In this document: piece after piece, positions 11,815 through 23,809 of the stretch
Layout: every line of letters starts with the position of its first letter
Position numbering within the stretch: position 1 is the first letter of the stretch
Assembly (NCBI GenBank): GCA_900491605.1
Contig: UESW01004380.1
Location: 483,763 to 547,762 of the forward strand
Reading direction: 5' to 3'
Length of the DNA: 64,000 nucleotides
Origin: Calamus simplicifolius
Taxonomy: Eukaryota; Streptophyta; Magnoliopsida; Arecales; Arecaceae
The notes under the pieces: model-generated
Seen by the model: the letters and a program-made list of their open reading frames with translations, nothing else
The model's database searches: none
What the model was told of the DNA's origin: nothing
Translations under genes and position numbers: made by a program

Positions 11815-12290
11815 GAACTTCCAGTGGACCCCCGAGTGTCAAAAATCATTCCAAGATCTCAAGAAGTACCTCGGCTCGCCCCCACTCCTTAGCAGTCCAA
11901 GTCCTGGCGAGACACTATTCCTATATCTGGCTGTTTCAGAAGGTGTCGTTTGCTCAGTGCTAGTCAGGGAAGAAAACAAGGTTCAGAAGCCAATTTATTA
12001 TGTCAGCAGGCTACTCCGCGATGGGAGACAAGATATAGCCGAATTGAAAAGATGGTGTTGGCCCTGATCACCTCAGTTCAGAAGCTGCGGCCGTACTTCC
12101 AGGCGCATTCTGTGATGGTCCTGACTGACCAACCCATCAAGGCGGTGGTTCACCACCCGAAGATATCAGGGAGAATGACCAAGTGGGCCATCGAGCTGAG
12201 CGAGCATGATATCCGTTTTCAGCCTCGCCCGGCCATCAAAGCTCAAGTGTTAGCCGATTTCCTCCTCGAGTGTACCATCCCAGAGGACGG
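11759..12290 (+). pseudogene. Gypsy RNase H region
   Basis: Two overlapping frames (11759-12067 and 11950-12290) carry the connection and RNase H domain: KSFQDLKKYL, KPIYYVSRLL, then VLALITSVQKLRPYFQAHSV and LTDQPIK in the next frame. The metal-binding residues are only partly preserved and a frameshift lies near 12050. Follows RT directly, as in Ty3/Gypsy. Confidence 0.85.
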
Positions 12291-12327
12291 CTCCAACCCC
12301 GTCTCCCCCGAGGAACCAAAAACTGGC

Positions 12328-12786
12328 GCCCGGTGGCTCCTCCATGTCGACGGGTCATCTAACGCTCATCGCTCCGGTGCGGGCTTGGTTCTCACCAGTC
12401 CGAAGGGGGCGACCTTTGAATACGGTGTCTGCTTCTCCTTCCCAGCCTCCAACAACGAAGCCGAGTATGAAGCCTTGCTGGCCGGTCTTTGAATCGCCCG
12501 CAGCCTTAAGGTGAAGAAACTTAATGCCTTCACCGACTCCCAGCTAGTGGCAGGTCATGTACGAGGGGAGTTTGAAGCTTGGGAACCGAACATGATCCGA
12601 TATCTCCAAGAGGTTCGGAGCCAACTCTCTCATTTTCTTGAGTTTAAGATTATTCAGATTCCTAGATCTGAGAATGCCCGTGCCGACCTGCTGTCTCGGC
12701 TGGCAACCGCGGAGTCAATGGATGCCGAAAGAAATTCCACCTGGAGACCTTGGAGAGATCCAGTGTCGCAGAAGCCGACCGAGTAA
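12328..12786 (+). pseudogene. Second (archaeal-type) RNase H of the Gypsy element
   Basis: LLHVDGSSNAHRSGAGLVL, NNEAEYEALLAGL and FTDSQLVAGHVRGEFE are the conserved D, E and D blocks of the additional RNase H that Tat-lineage elements carry between the classical RNase H and integrase. An in-frame TGA follows the LLAGL block near 12490. This domain is the main reason for assigning the Tat lineage. Confidence 0.88.
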
Positions 12787-14038
12787 TGCAAGTTGAGGCC
12801 GAGCCATCATGGTTCGACCCCATTCTGAGGTACCTCAAAGAAGGGTCACTTCCGTCCGATCGAAGAGAGGCCAGGAAGCTAAAGCTGCAGGCCACCCATT
12901 ATGTGTTGATCGACGATCAGCTCTACAAACGGTCCTTCTCCATGCCATTGCTCAGATCTCTTCGCTCGTCTGAAGCAGATTATGCCCTCCATGAAGTACA
13001 TGAGGGGATTTGCGGCAACCATCTGGGAAGCCGGTCCCTATGTCACAAGGTACTACGTCAAGGCTACTATTGGCCGACCATGCAGAAGGATGCAGACGAC
13101 CTTGTTCAAGCTTGCGACCCATGCCAGAGGCACTCAAGCATTCAGAGGCTCCCCTCGGCCAACCTGGTTCCCGTATCCTCCGCTTGGCCCTTTGCCAAGT
13201 GGGGGATGGACATCCTCGGCCCGTTTCTGCTCGCCGCGGGATAGCGGAAATTCCTATTCGTCGCCATCGATTATTTCACTAAGTGGGTCGAGGCGGAGGC
13301 GGTTGCACAAATAATCGAAGCACGGGCCAGGGATTTCGTATGGAGGTCCATCATTTGCCGTTTCGGCCTCCCGCACACTATAATCACTGACAACGGCAGG
13401 CAATTCGACAATCCAAAGTTCCGCCAGTTCTGCGAAGAGCATGGAATCCGTCACCACCTCACCTCGGTCGAGCATCCGCAAGCCAACGGAGCGGCCGAGG
13501 TAACCAACCGGACTTTGCTTCAAGGGATCAAAGCTCGGCTCTCCAGGGCCTGAGGCAGGTGGGCAGACGAGTTGCACCATATCCTGTGGGACTACCGCAC
13601 CAACCCAAGAGTACCCACAGGCGAAACCCCATTCCGGATGGCTTTTGGCACGGAGGCCGTTATCCCAGTGGAGATAGGTCTCCCTTCTCTGCGGGTGGGA
13701 AGCTACTCGGAGGAGCCAGTGATGAGCAGCTCCGCACCAACCTCGACCTGATAGAGGAAGTTAGAGAGAAAGCCTGGATTAGAGTAGCTGCCTATCAGCA
13801 GAGGGTGGCCCGCTACCATGCATCCAAGGTCAAAGGGAAAGCTTTCTTGCCTGGCGACCTCGTTCTCCGGAAAGCATCTGTCTCCAAACCGCTGGAGTAA
13901 AGAAAGCTGGCACCAAACTGGGAAGGCCCCTACCAAGTAGCGAAGATTGTTGGACCGGGGACCTACAAGTTGCAAGATCTAAGCGGAAAATCCATCCCTC
14001 GAACATGGAGTTCGGACAATCTCCGTAAGTATTATTAG
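12787..14038 (+). pseudogene. Gypsy integrase region and pol C-terminus
   Basis: The zinc-binding HHCC region (HEVHEGICGNHLG, CDPCQRH) is followed by the catalytic core: GMDILGPF (first Asp), TIITDNGRQFD (second Asp) and HPQANGAAEV (Glu). It is broken by stops after about 13242 and 13551 and by shifts near 13560-13740. A non-chromodomain tail (NWEGPYQVAKIVGPGTYKL) ends at TAG 14036-14038. Absence of a chromodomain agrees with Tat. Confidence 0.88.
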
Positions 14039-14204
14039 TAGGGTACCCCTTTATAGGCTCACCTTATTACACTTTTTGTCGGCACATGTTTCATAATTTA
14101 CAATATGAATCACCACACATTATATCGCCAAAATTTGTGAAAAGAAACATGTGCTGCTTACCAATTCTCGGCACGACCGAGTTACCTGTTTAAATAGGAA
14201 ATCT

Positions 14205-14745
14205 CCGAACCTCGGCTGGGCCGAGCAACAAATCTCCGAACCTCGACTGGGCCGAGCAACAAATCTCCGAACCTCGGTTGGGCCCAGTAACAAATCTCCG
14301 AACCTTGGTAGGGCCGAGCAACAAATCTCCGAACTTTGGCAGGGCCGAGTAATAAATCTCCGAACCTCGGCTGGGCCGAGCAACAAATCTCCGAACCTTG
14401 GCCCTAACCTCGGCTGGGCCGAGTAATAAATCTCCGAACCTCGACTGGGCCGAGCAACAAATCTCCGAACCTTAGCAGGGCCAAGCAACAAATCTCTGAA
14501 CCTCGGCTGGGCTGAGCAACGAATCTACGAACCTCGGCTGAGCCGAGCAACAAATCTCCGAACCTCGGCAGGGCCGAGCAACAAATCTCCGAACCTCGAC
14601 AGGGCCGAGTAATAAATCTCCGAACCTCGGTAGGGCCGAGCAACAAAATCTTCGAACCTCGGCAGGGCCAAGCAACAAAATCTCCGAACCTCGGTTGGGC
14701 CGAGTAATAAATCCCCGAACCTCGGCTGGGCCAGCAATAATTCTT
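14205..14745 (+). repeat. 31-bp tandem array, about 17 copies, in the Gypsy 3' region
   Basis: The unit is built around AATCTCCGAACCTCGG and a CTCGGC-TGG-GCCGAG hairpin, then AGCAAC. It lies directly after pol. Four more diverged copies occur at 16018-16150. Hypervariable tandem repeats in the 3' untranslated region of Tat/Ogre elements are established as sources of plant satellites. Confidence 0.88.
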
Positions 14746-15073
14746 CGAACTAAAGTCCCGGCAAAAAACCAAAGTATGCGAGCCCTGATTAAAGCCAAAG
14801 GACTTCCAAACAGTCCCAGAACTTCGGCCAGTTTGAAAAAAAGCACACTGTGCAAAAACCATCAATGGACACAAAGAATGCGCCTTCGGCAAACCCTAAA
14901 GGGTTCGGTAGGCCCTACATGACCGGCCACGAACCCCAAGCAAAGTCGGGAAATCCCCCTTGCTACTAAAATCTCTAGGCAATGCTCCTATAACTATCGA
15001 CCAAAATGCCTGTCTCAAACGAAGCCATGACTCAGCGCGTAAACCAATGGAGCCACCCAGGCTCCCCGACTAT

Positions 15074-15520
15074 TCAAATAGAAACGAATGGTTCTTCTGA
15101 AACGACGATCTTGGAAAATAAGAGATTGTCAAAAAAGGCCTTTTTCATTAATTGTAAAAATAAATACAAAAAGAGAAGGAGAAAAAATAAAAAGAAAGAA
15201 AGTGGCCCTCGCAAGGACCTAACGCCTTCCCCGGGAGCTGCCGAGTCTTCCACACGGCGCGACATTCTGGCGACTTGCTGGCAGAGGGATGCAATCTCTT
15301 CCTCCTGCCAATGTACGACCCAGTGAAGGGCCTCGGTCTCCCTCGCAGAGACGGCAAGATACTCCTCAACAACCTTCTCAAGCCGTTCGTAGCTTGCGAA
15401 GGCTGATGCCAGGGCCTGGCCATCAACCACAATGGTGGGGCGACTCCCCTCTGAGCCTCCGGGACCGTTGATCACTACGCCTAGTCTATCAGGTGATTGC
15501 TCTCCACCTTGAAAAGCCAT
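15074..15520 (-). CDS. Antisense small ORF with coiled-coil region inside the Gypsy element
   Basis: A 148-codon frame runs opposite to gag-pol. The N-terminal half includes an alpha-helical, heptad-like region (YERLEKVVEEYLAV, EEEIASLCQQVARMSRRV). The C-terminal part is a phenylalanine/leucine-rich hydrophobic stretch translated from an A-rich tract of the plus strand, so the true stop may have been earlier in the ancestor. A TATA box at 15581-15590 sits about 60 bp upstream of the ATG on the same strand. I do not recognise the protein. Antisense ORFs between pol and the 3' LTR are known in Tat elements such as Grande. Confidence 0.5.
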   Translation of the reverse strand: MAFQGGEQSPDRLGVVINGPGGSEGSRPTIVVDGQALASAFASYERLEKVVEEYLAVSARETEALHWVVHWQEEEIASLCQQVARMSRRVEDSAAPGEGVRSLRGPLSFFLFFLLLFLYLFLQLMKKAFFDNLLFSKIVVSEEPFVSI

Positions 15521-15580
15521 GATGAAAGTTGTTTAAAGACTAAACCGAAAGAATGGTAAACACCGGCACCCCACTCGTCC

Positions 15581-15590
15581 GTATTTATAC
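15581..15590 (-). promoter_or_regulatory. TATA box for the antisense ORF
   Basis: The minus strand reads GAGTATAAATACGG, about 60 bp before the ATG at 15520. Spacing leaves a short 5' untranslated region of about 30 bp, plausible for a plant promoter. Confidence 0.5.
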
Positions 15591-15599
15591 TCCTCAGGC

Positions 15600-17695
15600 G
15601 AGTATCTCGATCAATCGGGTTATAAATGCGACCCATGGGAATTCGCCACATGTGCTGCTTTAATTGGCGGCCACAGGACATGAAGGGCCACGCCCCTTCC
15701 CAAGCAAGATCGGTAAATGTCGACAAAATGTTCGGGAACCCCCCTCCTTCTCTAGAAACAGGGTACTTTCCGATCTGCCGGGCCCTCGTAGTAAATGCCC
15801 TCAACACTTCCCCAAGCTCTCTTAAATCGGCCGCCCTTTGAAAAATGTGAAGAAGAAAGAGCGCCAGCACCTGACAATAATTCGCTCCCTCGGGAGTGGT
15901 CAAATCATAAATGGAAGGCGTACCCGTGCACCGCCCGTTCTACCTTGACACTCTTCACCGAACCTCACAGGGACCAAGTATCATGACTCACGGTGACGAC
16001 TAAGTCATCTCTCCGAGCTCTAAATCTCCAAACCTTGGCAGAGCCAAGCAACTAATCTCCGAACCTCGGCAGGGCTGAGCAACTAAACTCTGAACCTCGG
16101 CAGGGCCAGGCTACGAATCTCCGAACCCTAGTAAGGTCGAGTTATGAATCTCCGAGCTTCAGTCAGAGCCAAGGAAAATGTTCCACCGCCGAACAATCTA
16201 CAAATTTCCATCCGGATTTGGGCGGCCTACAAGCTCCGACTGGCTTGGATAGCGCGGGATCCTCGTCCAAAGATGAACGAGATGTCCCTATGCCTCGTCG
16301 CCAACAACAACAACTCTTGGCGCAAAAGAAACAGAAATTGAGAAAAAGAACAAAATTTTCTTTATCTCATTGCCATCGAAACCGATTACAACCACCTGAG
16401 AGGCATTACAAGAGCATTGAAATGCATAAAATAAAGACGAGTACAAAACTCGGGCAAACTGCTCCAAAGCAGATCTGGGCAACTGTGATGCTCCGGCGTC
16501 CGGACCGACAAATCATACAAACCACGAACCGGTTAGCTCGCCCAGATAGTTGGCGAAGCCGACCTTCCACGGTCCCTCCGAACGAACTAAGAGATCCAAA
16601 AGGAGGCATGACCCATGGATGCTGATTCTGAGGACCCGGGCGAACCAACCAGCTCCCCTCGGGTGGGATGCTGGATCGCAGACCGCTGCCCGACTAAGAG
16701 AACTCGGGAACCATCAGTCTCGAGTTGCTCCCATGTTCTCCTCCCCATGGAAAGGATTCCCCTCAGAAAAGGGACGAGAATCCAGACCGATGGAGGAGGG
16801 ATGCTCCGTGCATGCTACGGGGGTGTTGATACACTTCCTGCCCTGCGCCCCCTGTAGCGAACCACAAAGGACACACGGGAAGTGTATATGTGCGCTCTCC
16901 ATGTGATCTCTGCGGCCCTCCTGTGCGCTCTCCATATGATCTCCGGGACTCATCCCCTGAGGGCGAGCCACTCTCCAACGGCTCCTTCATCACCCCAACT
17001 ATCCGGGGGAAAATGGCTCACGAAAAGAAAGCTCGGTCCTTCCACTTGAAACCCTAGAGAGATGGGCATCGTGGAAACTCTCACAGGGAAGGAAACTTCG
17101 GGGATGGCCTAACATGACCCCTCTTTTCCCTTTTTTATAGGCAGAAACAAACCAGGAGCAGCTATCAAGGCAGAAAGCCCCGAGATTCAAAACACCTAAC
17201 CCATGCCACCACGTGGCCTCCCAGGATGAAAGCAGCGCTCCCCATTGCACGCCAAGCCCATCGCTTGAACCGTGATGCACGCAAAGATCCCCTCTGATCC
17301 CGGATCATGATTTTTAAACGCAAAAAATCGCCCGCCGATCCTACGGAAACTGGCAGATCCGGGAGATCGTCCTACAAAAATGACATCCTCCAATGGCGGG
17401 CAAACGCTTGCATCATACGCCAAAACAACTCGCGTGGGAAAAGACAAACGCAATAAAAGCCTCTCAGAAGGCTCTAGAGCAGCTTTTTACTGGCGTCAAA
17501 GCCATATCATCTATTCCGGCAAAATGAAAATTGACTCGCCTGAGAAAAGATGGGACGCTGACAAGGCAATAAAGGGGGCACGGATGCCGAGCGTTCCTCG
17601 GTAATGACCCCCCAGTCTGATTACGTGTGAAGGCCTAGGCATCACCTAATGCCCCCTTCTAGGGCCAAAGCTATTTCTATACTTCAAAACTAACC
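15600..17695. other. Gypsy 3' non-pol region, mostly non-coding
   Basis: Contains the second cluster of 31-bp repeats (16018-16150). On the minus strand at 17133-17143 there is another TATA-like CCTATAAAAAAGG, followed by a short frame (16993-16763) with an internal RSYGERTGG/RSHGERT duplication. A third antisense unit is possible but weakly supported. Nothing else recognised. Confidence 0.4.
16018..16150 (+). repeat. Diverged copies of the 31-bp repeat
   Basis: Four degenerate units of AATCTCCGAACCTCGGCAGG type, separated from the main array by about 1.3 kb. Confidence 0.75.
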
Positions 17696-17699
17696 GAAG

Positions 17700-17905
17700 T
17701 ATCTGCTACTAGCTGAGCCACTTTGTCCCTCAGCCCTAGCCGATCTATTTTGTTCTTCGGCCCTAGCCGAACCACTTTGTCCCTCGGCCATAGCCGAGCT
17801 ATTTCGTTCTTCGGCCCTAGCCGAACCACTTTGTCCCTCGGCCCTAGCCGAGCTATTTCGTTCTTCGGCCCTAGTCGAACTACTTTGTCCCTCGGCCCTT
17901 AAAAA
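17700..17905 (+). repeat. 27-bp tandem array of TCGGCCCTAGCCGA hairpins
   Basis: Seven or eight units of TCGGC-CCTA-GCCGA (5-bp arms, 4-base loop) are spaced by ACCACTTTGTCCC or GCTATTTCGTTCT, which alternate. The array ends about 200 bp before the nested Copia insertion. Confidence 0.85.
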
Positions 17906-18112
17906 GCCATCTCATTCATCGGACTTGGTCGAACCACCGCGTCATTCGGCTTAAGCCAAGTTATATCGTTTCTCAACCTCTTTTTATACCAGGCTACATT
18001 ATCGCTCGACCTTTTCATCGAGACAATCCCTATGCCTTGGCCTCTACTAAGATGTTCCTCCGAAATTCGAGACAAGAAACCTTCCAGGGAAGACAAACAA
18101 GTGAGAAACGGC

Positions 18113-19777
18113 TGTTGGCCCAGATGACAACCCAAGAGGGGGGGTGAATTGGGTTCTTTAAAAATTAGTCTTTTAAAAATGTTTGCTTAAGAAGAATGAA
18201 GGCAATAGCAATGCAAATACCAAGTGCAGTGAATAAGACAGAGATAGAGAAAGAGTCAATGAAAGCATGGCAAACACAAAGAGTTTATAGTGGTTCGGTG
18301 TATCCAACACCTACGTCCACTCCCAAGATTCACTTGGGTCCACACTATAATCACCCTAGATTACAGCAGAGTTGTTTAAGCTCACAACTCAAACTTGTTG
18401 TTTTCCGGACGCACAACGAACCCAGCTGGTTTTCAAGGGCTCACCAGCACAAAAACCCTTAACCCAAGCTTTACCAAGCTTGTACCGAGGTAAGACTACC
18501 TCAACTAGTTCAATCCCCCAGATTGAACTAGATACAAAGAATAAAAGTATGGTTTTTCAGTTACAAAGCTCCTCAATGAGCAAATTAACAAATGTAAGAA
18601 TAAAGTTTAGAAAAGCCTGATTTGCAGATGGTTGGCTTTGAGCTTTCTTCTTTTCTCTTTTCCTCAACTCTTTTGAAGTGTAGAATCTGGCCTCAGCTTG
18701 GATTCTTCACGGAATGAACTTTGGAGTTGATTTGAGCTTTTCCTCTTTTGAGCATTGAAAATAACTTGAAATGCTCTTGAATAGCTCTTGGATTTTCTTC
18801 TGAAGCTTCCTTGGATTGTTGAGCTTGAACACAGAAGGAGCTTCCTTGGATTTCACACTCTTTCTTTCACTCTATTTTGAATCACGGATTTTTTCAAATG
18901 AAGCTCTGTTTTTCCGATTTTTCTTTTCTTTTCTCTTGAAATGAATATCTCTCTTTTGTCTCTTTTGATTTGAAAACGGCTTCTCTATTTATAGATTCTG
19001 CAAAAATATAGCCGTTAGAAACAAAGAAAAATAGCCGTTAATCAAAATCTTACCGTTGACGCTGAGTTGGCATTCGAAAAAATTTCGCCCAGATTTGCTG
19101 GAGTCGACTCATGCTTTTCCCGAGTCGGCTCGAGGTCTGATACTAAAAATAGAAATGTTTAGAAAGTCAAAGGGTCGACTCATCAAAAGTAAAGTGTCGA
19201 CTCCTGAAAGTCGGGGGTCGACTCATGAAAAGTTGGGGTCGACTCGCGAAGTGCTCAGAAAAACACACCTCTGGTGTCTGAGCGGAGTCGACTCGCACAG
19301 TCATGGAGTCGGCTCGACAGAATCGGGGGTCGACTCGAGAAATTACGTGGGTCGACTCGAGACAGACAGTCATTTCTGTACTCTGAGGGGAGTCGACTCT
19401 GAAACTCAAGAGTCGGCTCCGGAACGTATCAAAAATCAGAAAGTTTTCTGATTGACTTTAAATTCGTTCCAGATTCATTTTAAATCATTGTTTTGACTTG
19501 AATAAAATAAAATTGACATTAAGAATCAATTCAAGAAGTATTCCAAAAACTCATTGATTAAATATGAATATAAAATTTCTTTTTGAAAGCTTAAACATTG
19601 AGCTTAAGTTACTTTCAAATTGATTAAAGTCAAACTTTAACATTCTCATTCATTGTTCAAAATAAATTCATTGCTCATGTAAATAAACTCATTACATCTT
19701 TAATGTACTCATGGCTTTTGGTAATCATCAAAATCAAAAGGATTGGGGCATATAATTTTTCAACAATCTCCCCAACA
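18113..19777 (-). repeat. 3' LTR of the nested Copia element
   Basis: Ends read TGTTGGCCC on the left and CCCCAACA on the right. TATA-type TCTATAAATAGAG on the minus strand is at 18983-18995. A cluster of GTCGAC palindromes lies upstream of it. Confidence 0.92.
19100..19420. repeat. Cluster of GAGTCGACTC palindromes in the Copia LTR U3
   Basis: Nine GTCGAC and three GTCGGC cores occur in about 320 bp, most inside GAGTCGACTC or GGGTCGACTCG. The cluster is 100 to 430 bp upstream of the minus-strand TATA box, where LTR enhancers lie. The other LTR has the same cluster at 27873-28195 with one core mutated. Confidence 0.85.
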
Positions 19778-19797
19778 ATCTCCCCTTTTTGATGATG
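19778..19797 (-). promoter_or_regulatory. Polypurine tract of the nested Copia element
   Basis: The minus strand reads AAAAAGGGGAGAT immediately before the 3' LTR start TGTTGGGG. This is the plus-strand priming site used in reverse transcription. Confidence 0.8.
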
Positions 19798-20299
19798 ACA
19801 AAAACATTGAGTTTATGCATGATTGATTAGTGAATTTATTTTGTTTTCATAGTTAGGCTTAGGCTCCCCCTGAATGAGGTAGCTCCCCCTATGAAACTTA
19901 AATAAATATCCCATTCATTCATTCTCATTTTAATTATTTGATTTTCTCATATGCATATACATAAAACTATAAAACTCTCCCCCTTTTTTGTTATCAACAA
20001 AAAGGTAGAGAAGCATAAATTCATTCATTCAAGATTTGATTTAACAAAATCATTCATTCATTGAATAGGAAGAAATACATTGAGTATTCAAAAAGATAAT
20101 TCATTACATCAAAGTGTCTAATACATCAAAATGTGTCTAATACATTGATACCAAAATGTAAAACATAACAAACTTCAATACATTGCAAGGATTGAAATCT
20201 AATACATTAAAATGAGTCCTAACAATCCTAGTCAAATGATCTACTATATTTTTCATTCCATCAGATTGAATTCACATAGTCCTTGAGCTCTCATCAACA

Positions 20300-21580
20300 A
20301 AGGTGCAAGCAGTCAATTTTGTCTTGTAGCTCCGCATTGCACTTTAGCATAAGTTTCGCCATCTCCGCATATATCTTTAAGTTCTTCAAATATGTTCTTG
20401 AGATCTCCACTTAAAGATACCGAAGAAGAGCTGAGAGTAGACTCTATTTTAGTGATTCGATCATCCAATGAATATAGAGTTTCCTTGAGATTCATAACTT
20501 ATTTTCAAACTCTGATTTAATTTTTCAGACTGATCATCAAAAAGTCCTTTGAGTTGCCTTAATTGAAGTTCTGAAGCCAAAGATGAAGATGAAGCTTGAT
20601 CAAAATGGAACAGGGGTAGGAGCAGGAGCAGAAATAGGAGGGCTCGGAGGTGCAGGTGAAGAGTGTCTAACTGATGGTCCTGCAGCCTCAGCATCTGTAG
20701 CTCTTTCTTCTATCAAACCTTTCCTTTCCCATTTTCCATTCTTCTTAATAAATCCCATCCTATGAATGTGGCCAAGCTATAAAAATCTGTGTGTCTCAAT
20801 TCCTCATAGGCTCATATCAGAAATCACAATCCCTTGGCTCTGAAAATTTTGTGAGGATCATTCCATAGGGCAAGCTTGACTTTCTTTTCCTCCACAGTCT
20901 GCAATATACCATAAAATCATACTGGGAAGGTTAATAGGTTTGCCCGTTACAATGCATCCATCACAAAAATATCTCTTTCTGATACATAATCAAATCTTCC
21001 TATCTTTGGAAAAAGTATCCTACTACATATGTTGTGGAGCAATCTCAGTTCTAATGATAATTGATTGGCAAAACTTCTTCAAAACCGACAACATCCCGGT
21101 TTAATAATCTAGAAAGAGCTGGGCTTCGGTCTCTGAAGAAAATGTGGCAGTGCCAGACATGGGTAGATCCAACAATCTAGAAAGAGCTCAACAGTCACAG
21201 AGATTCTTTCCTCTCACATGCTTATAAGACCATGATCTCCTCTAGACAGATTCTTATAAAACTCCTTTACAAGAGCGGGATAAGTAGGGCAATCTAGGGA
21301 ACAATCTTTTCCCAACCCATCTCTATCAATTGTCTCCCAAAAGAAATCCCTCTGCCTCAAATAATTCAAAATCTACTTTTCTACCCGTGGTAATGATTCT
21401 ATCAGCTAATCTATCTACCTGAGAAGGAGCAGTAGCTGGAGAAGCATTTGGAGTTGAAGAAGATGATGTGAATCCGCTTGGTGAAGGCTCACGAACCGGA
21501 CGCCTCACGGTCTTCCTCACGGCTCTCTTCCTCTTAACACCGGCCGCACAAAGGTTGGAACCTCGAGTTTTGGGGGCCAT
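20300..21580 (-). pseudogene. Accessory (SIRE-type extra) ORF after pol
   Basis: A start at 21580 opens a basic, Ser/Pro-rich N-terminus followed by a VDFELFEAEGF block. After a frameshift comes DCPTYPALVKEFYKNL, a block found in the extra ORF of many SIRE-type elements. The C-terminal part at 20313-20694 is broken into two frames and includes a probable coiled coil (LKETLYSLDDRITKIESTL). Such ORFs have been called envelope-like, but no clear transmembrane protein is visible here. Function unknown; non-functional copy. Confidence 0.65.
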
Positions 21581-21680
21581 TGGTCGATTGGAAGGGTTAA
21601 TCAGGGATTCTAGGAAATTTGGAAGGTCTGGAAGTGTTTTGGAGAGAGTATTTTGAGAGATTGAGAAGTTTGAAATGAAC

Positions 21681-21870
21681 GGCGAGTCGACTCTGCCCTA
21701 GATAAATCAACCTGGGACCACTTCGAGTCGGCTCGCGCAAAGCAAGGGGTCGACTCCGGACAGTCACAGAAAACCATCCCGAAGTGGAGTCGACTCGCGC
21801 CGAGAAGGGGTCGACCCGAGAGTTTCAGTCGAAACCAGGAGTCGACTCCGATACTCACCGAGTCGGCTCC
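21681..21870. repeat. Second GTCGAC palindrome cluster, upstream of the accessory ORF
   Basis: Five GTCGAC and two GTCGGC cores occur in about 190 bp, located 100 to 290 bp upstream of the accessory-ORF start on the minus strand. They resemble the LTR cluster in motif and spacing. Confidence 0.8.
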
Positions 21871-22059
21871 GAGACCATTTCAGAGCAAAAACATGAAATT
21901 TCTGAAATGTGTCCGGAAATTGATCATAAAAATTGATAAAATAATCATTGGATATGAATGATCAATTAGATATGAATTCTAGATAAGATTTCCTTAAAGA
22001 TCAAGGATTTGAAAGAATCTTAGATAAAATTTCCTTAGGGGTTTCAAATTCATTCTAAT

Positions 22060-23660
22060 GGATCACAAATCCCTAACTCTCCTCTAAGATAACAGAATCT
22101 TTCTTCACTTAAAGGTTTTGTAAATATGTCAGCTAATTGTTCTTCAGTGTTAACATAATCAAGACATATTTCATTATTTGCACATGTTCTCTTATAAAAT
22201 GATATCTAATTTCTATGTGTTTGGTTCTTGAATGTTGAATTGGATTCTTTGTTAGATTAATTGCACTTGTGTTATCACATCTTATAGGTGTTTTATCAAG
22301 TGTGATACCATAGTCTTCAAGTTGTCGCTTAATCCATAGGATTTGAGCACAGCAACTTCCAGCTGCTACATATTCAGCTTCAGTAGTTGATAATGCAACT
22401 GAATTTTGCTTTTTGCTAAACCATGAGATTAAGTTACTTCCTAAGAATTGGCATGCACCACTTGTGCTTTTTCTATCTAACTTACATCCAGCATAATCAG
22501 AATCAGTGTATGCAATCAGATTTAATGTGGAGTCTCTAGAATACCATAAACCTACATTTTTTGTTCCACTTACATATCTTAGTATTCTTTTAACAGCAAT
22601 TAAATGTGATTCTTTAGGTTCAGACTGAAATCTAGCACATAAGCAAACAGCAAACATTATGTCTGGTCTACTTGCAGTTAAGTAAAGTAGGGATCCGATT
22701 ATACCTCGATAATATTTTGATCAACCTTCTTACCTTCTTCATCTTTGTCCAGCTTGCATGAAGGACTCATTGGTGTTCCGAGGGGTTTTATTGATTCCAT
22801 ACCAAACTTCTTTAGGATTTCTCTTGTGTATTTGTTTGGTTGATAAAGATTCCCTCTTTGCTTTGTTTGATTTGGAGTCCAAGGAAGAAGTTGAGTTCTC
22901 CCATCATGCTCATTTCAAATTCTCCCTGCATCAACTTAGCAAATCTTGACATAGAAATTGTTAGTAGCACCAAAAATATCATCAACATATATTTGAACTA
23001 CTAATAAATCTTTACCTTTTCTTTTCAAAAAAAGTTTTATCAACATTTCCTCTTATAAAATCATTTTCAATTAAGAATTTACTTAATCTATCATACCAAG
23101 CTCTAGGTGCTTGTTTCAAACCATATAATGCTTTGTGCAATTTAAAAACGTGATTTGAAAATTCGTGATCTTCAAAACCTGGTGGTTGTTCTACATATAC
23201 TTCTTCATTTATAAATCCATTTAAAAAGCACTTTTTACATCCATTTGAAATAAGTTAAAATTCATATGACATGCAAATGCAAGTAATAGTCTAATGGCTT
23301 CTAATCTAGCTACTGGTGCAAAGGTTTCATCAAAATCAATACCTTCTTCTTGATTATATCCTTTTGCAACTAATCTAGCTTTTTCTAATTACTATGCCAT
23401 TTTCATCTAGTTTATTTCTAATATCCATTTTGATCCTATAACAGAATGATTTTTAGGTCTTTCAACTAAAGTCCATACATTATTTCTTGTAAATTGATTT
23501 AATTCTTCTTGCATTGCTAACATCCAATTATTATCTTTTTCAGCTTCTTCAATAGTTTTAGGTTCAATTTGTGATACAAATGCAAGATGATTACTAATAT
23601 TTCTCATAGATGATCTAGTTCTTATTCCTTGAGATGGATCACCTATAATCAATTCCTTAG
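22060..23660 (-). pseudogene. Copia reverse transcriptase and RNase H regions
   Basis: RT begins near 23652 (NNVWTLVERPKNHSVIGSKW). The catalytic YVDD is at 22978-22989 on the minus strand. RNase H from 22657 shows IAYTDSDYAGCKLDRKSTSG, VALSTTEAEYVAA, RCDNTSAINL and HSRTKHIEIRYHFIREH, all typical of Ty1/Copia, and ends near 22060 after EEQLADIFTKPL in a shifted frame. Several frameshifts split the domain. Confidence 0.9.
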
Positions 23661-23809
23661 GGTGACTATAAGCATATCTCCAATCCCTAGGTAGATCTAC
23701 ATCATTATGATTAGTGTTAGTATCATCATCCTTAGGTGAATCATTATCTTTAGCTCTTGCTCATGATCTGAAGATACATCAATATTTAATTTTTCAAGAT
23801 CTTTTTCAA

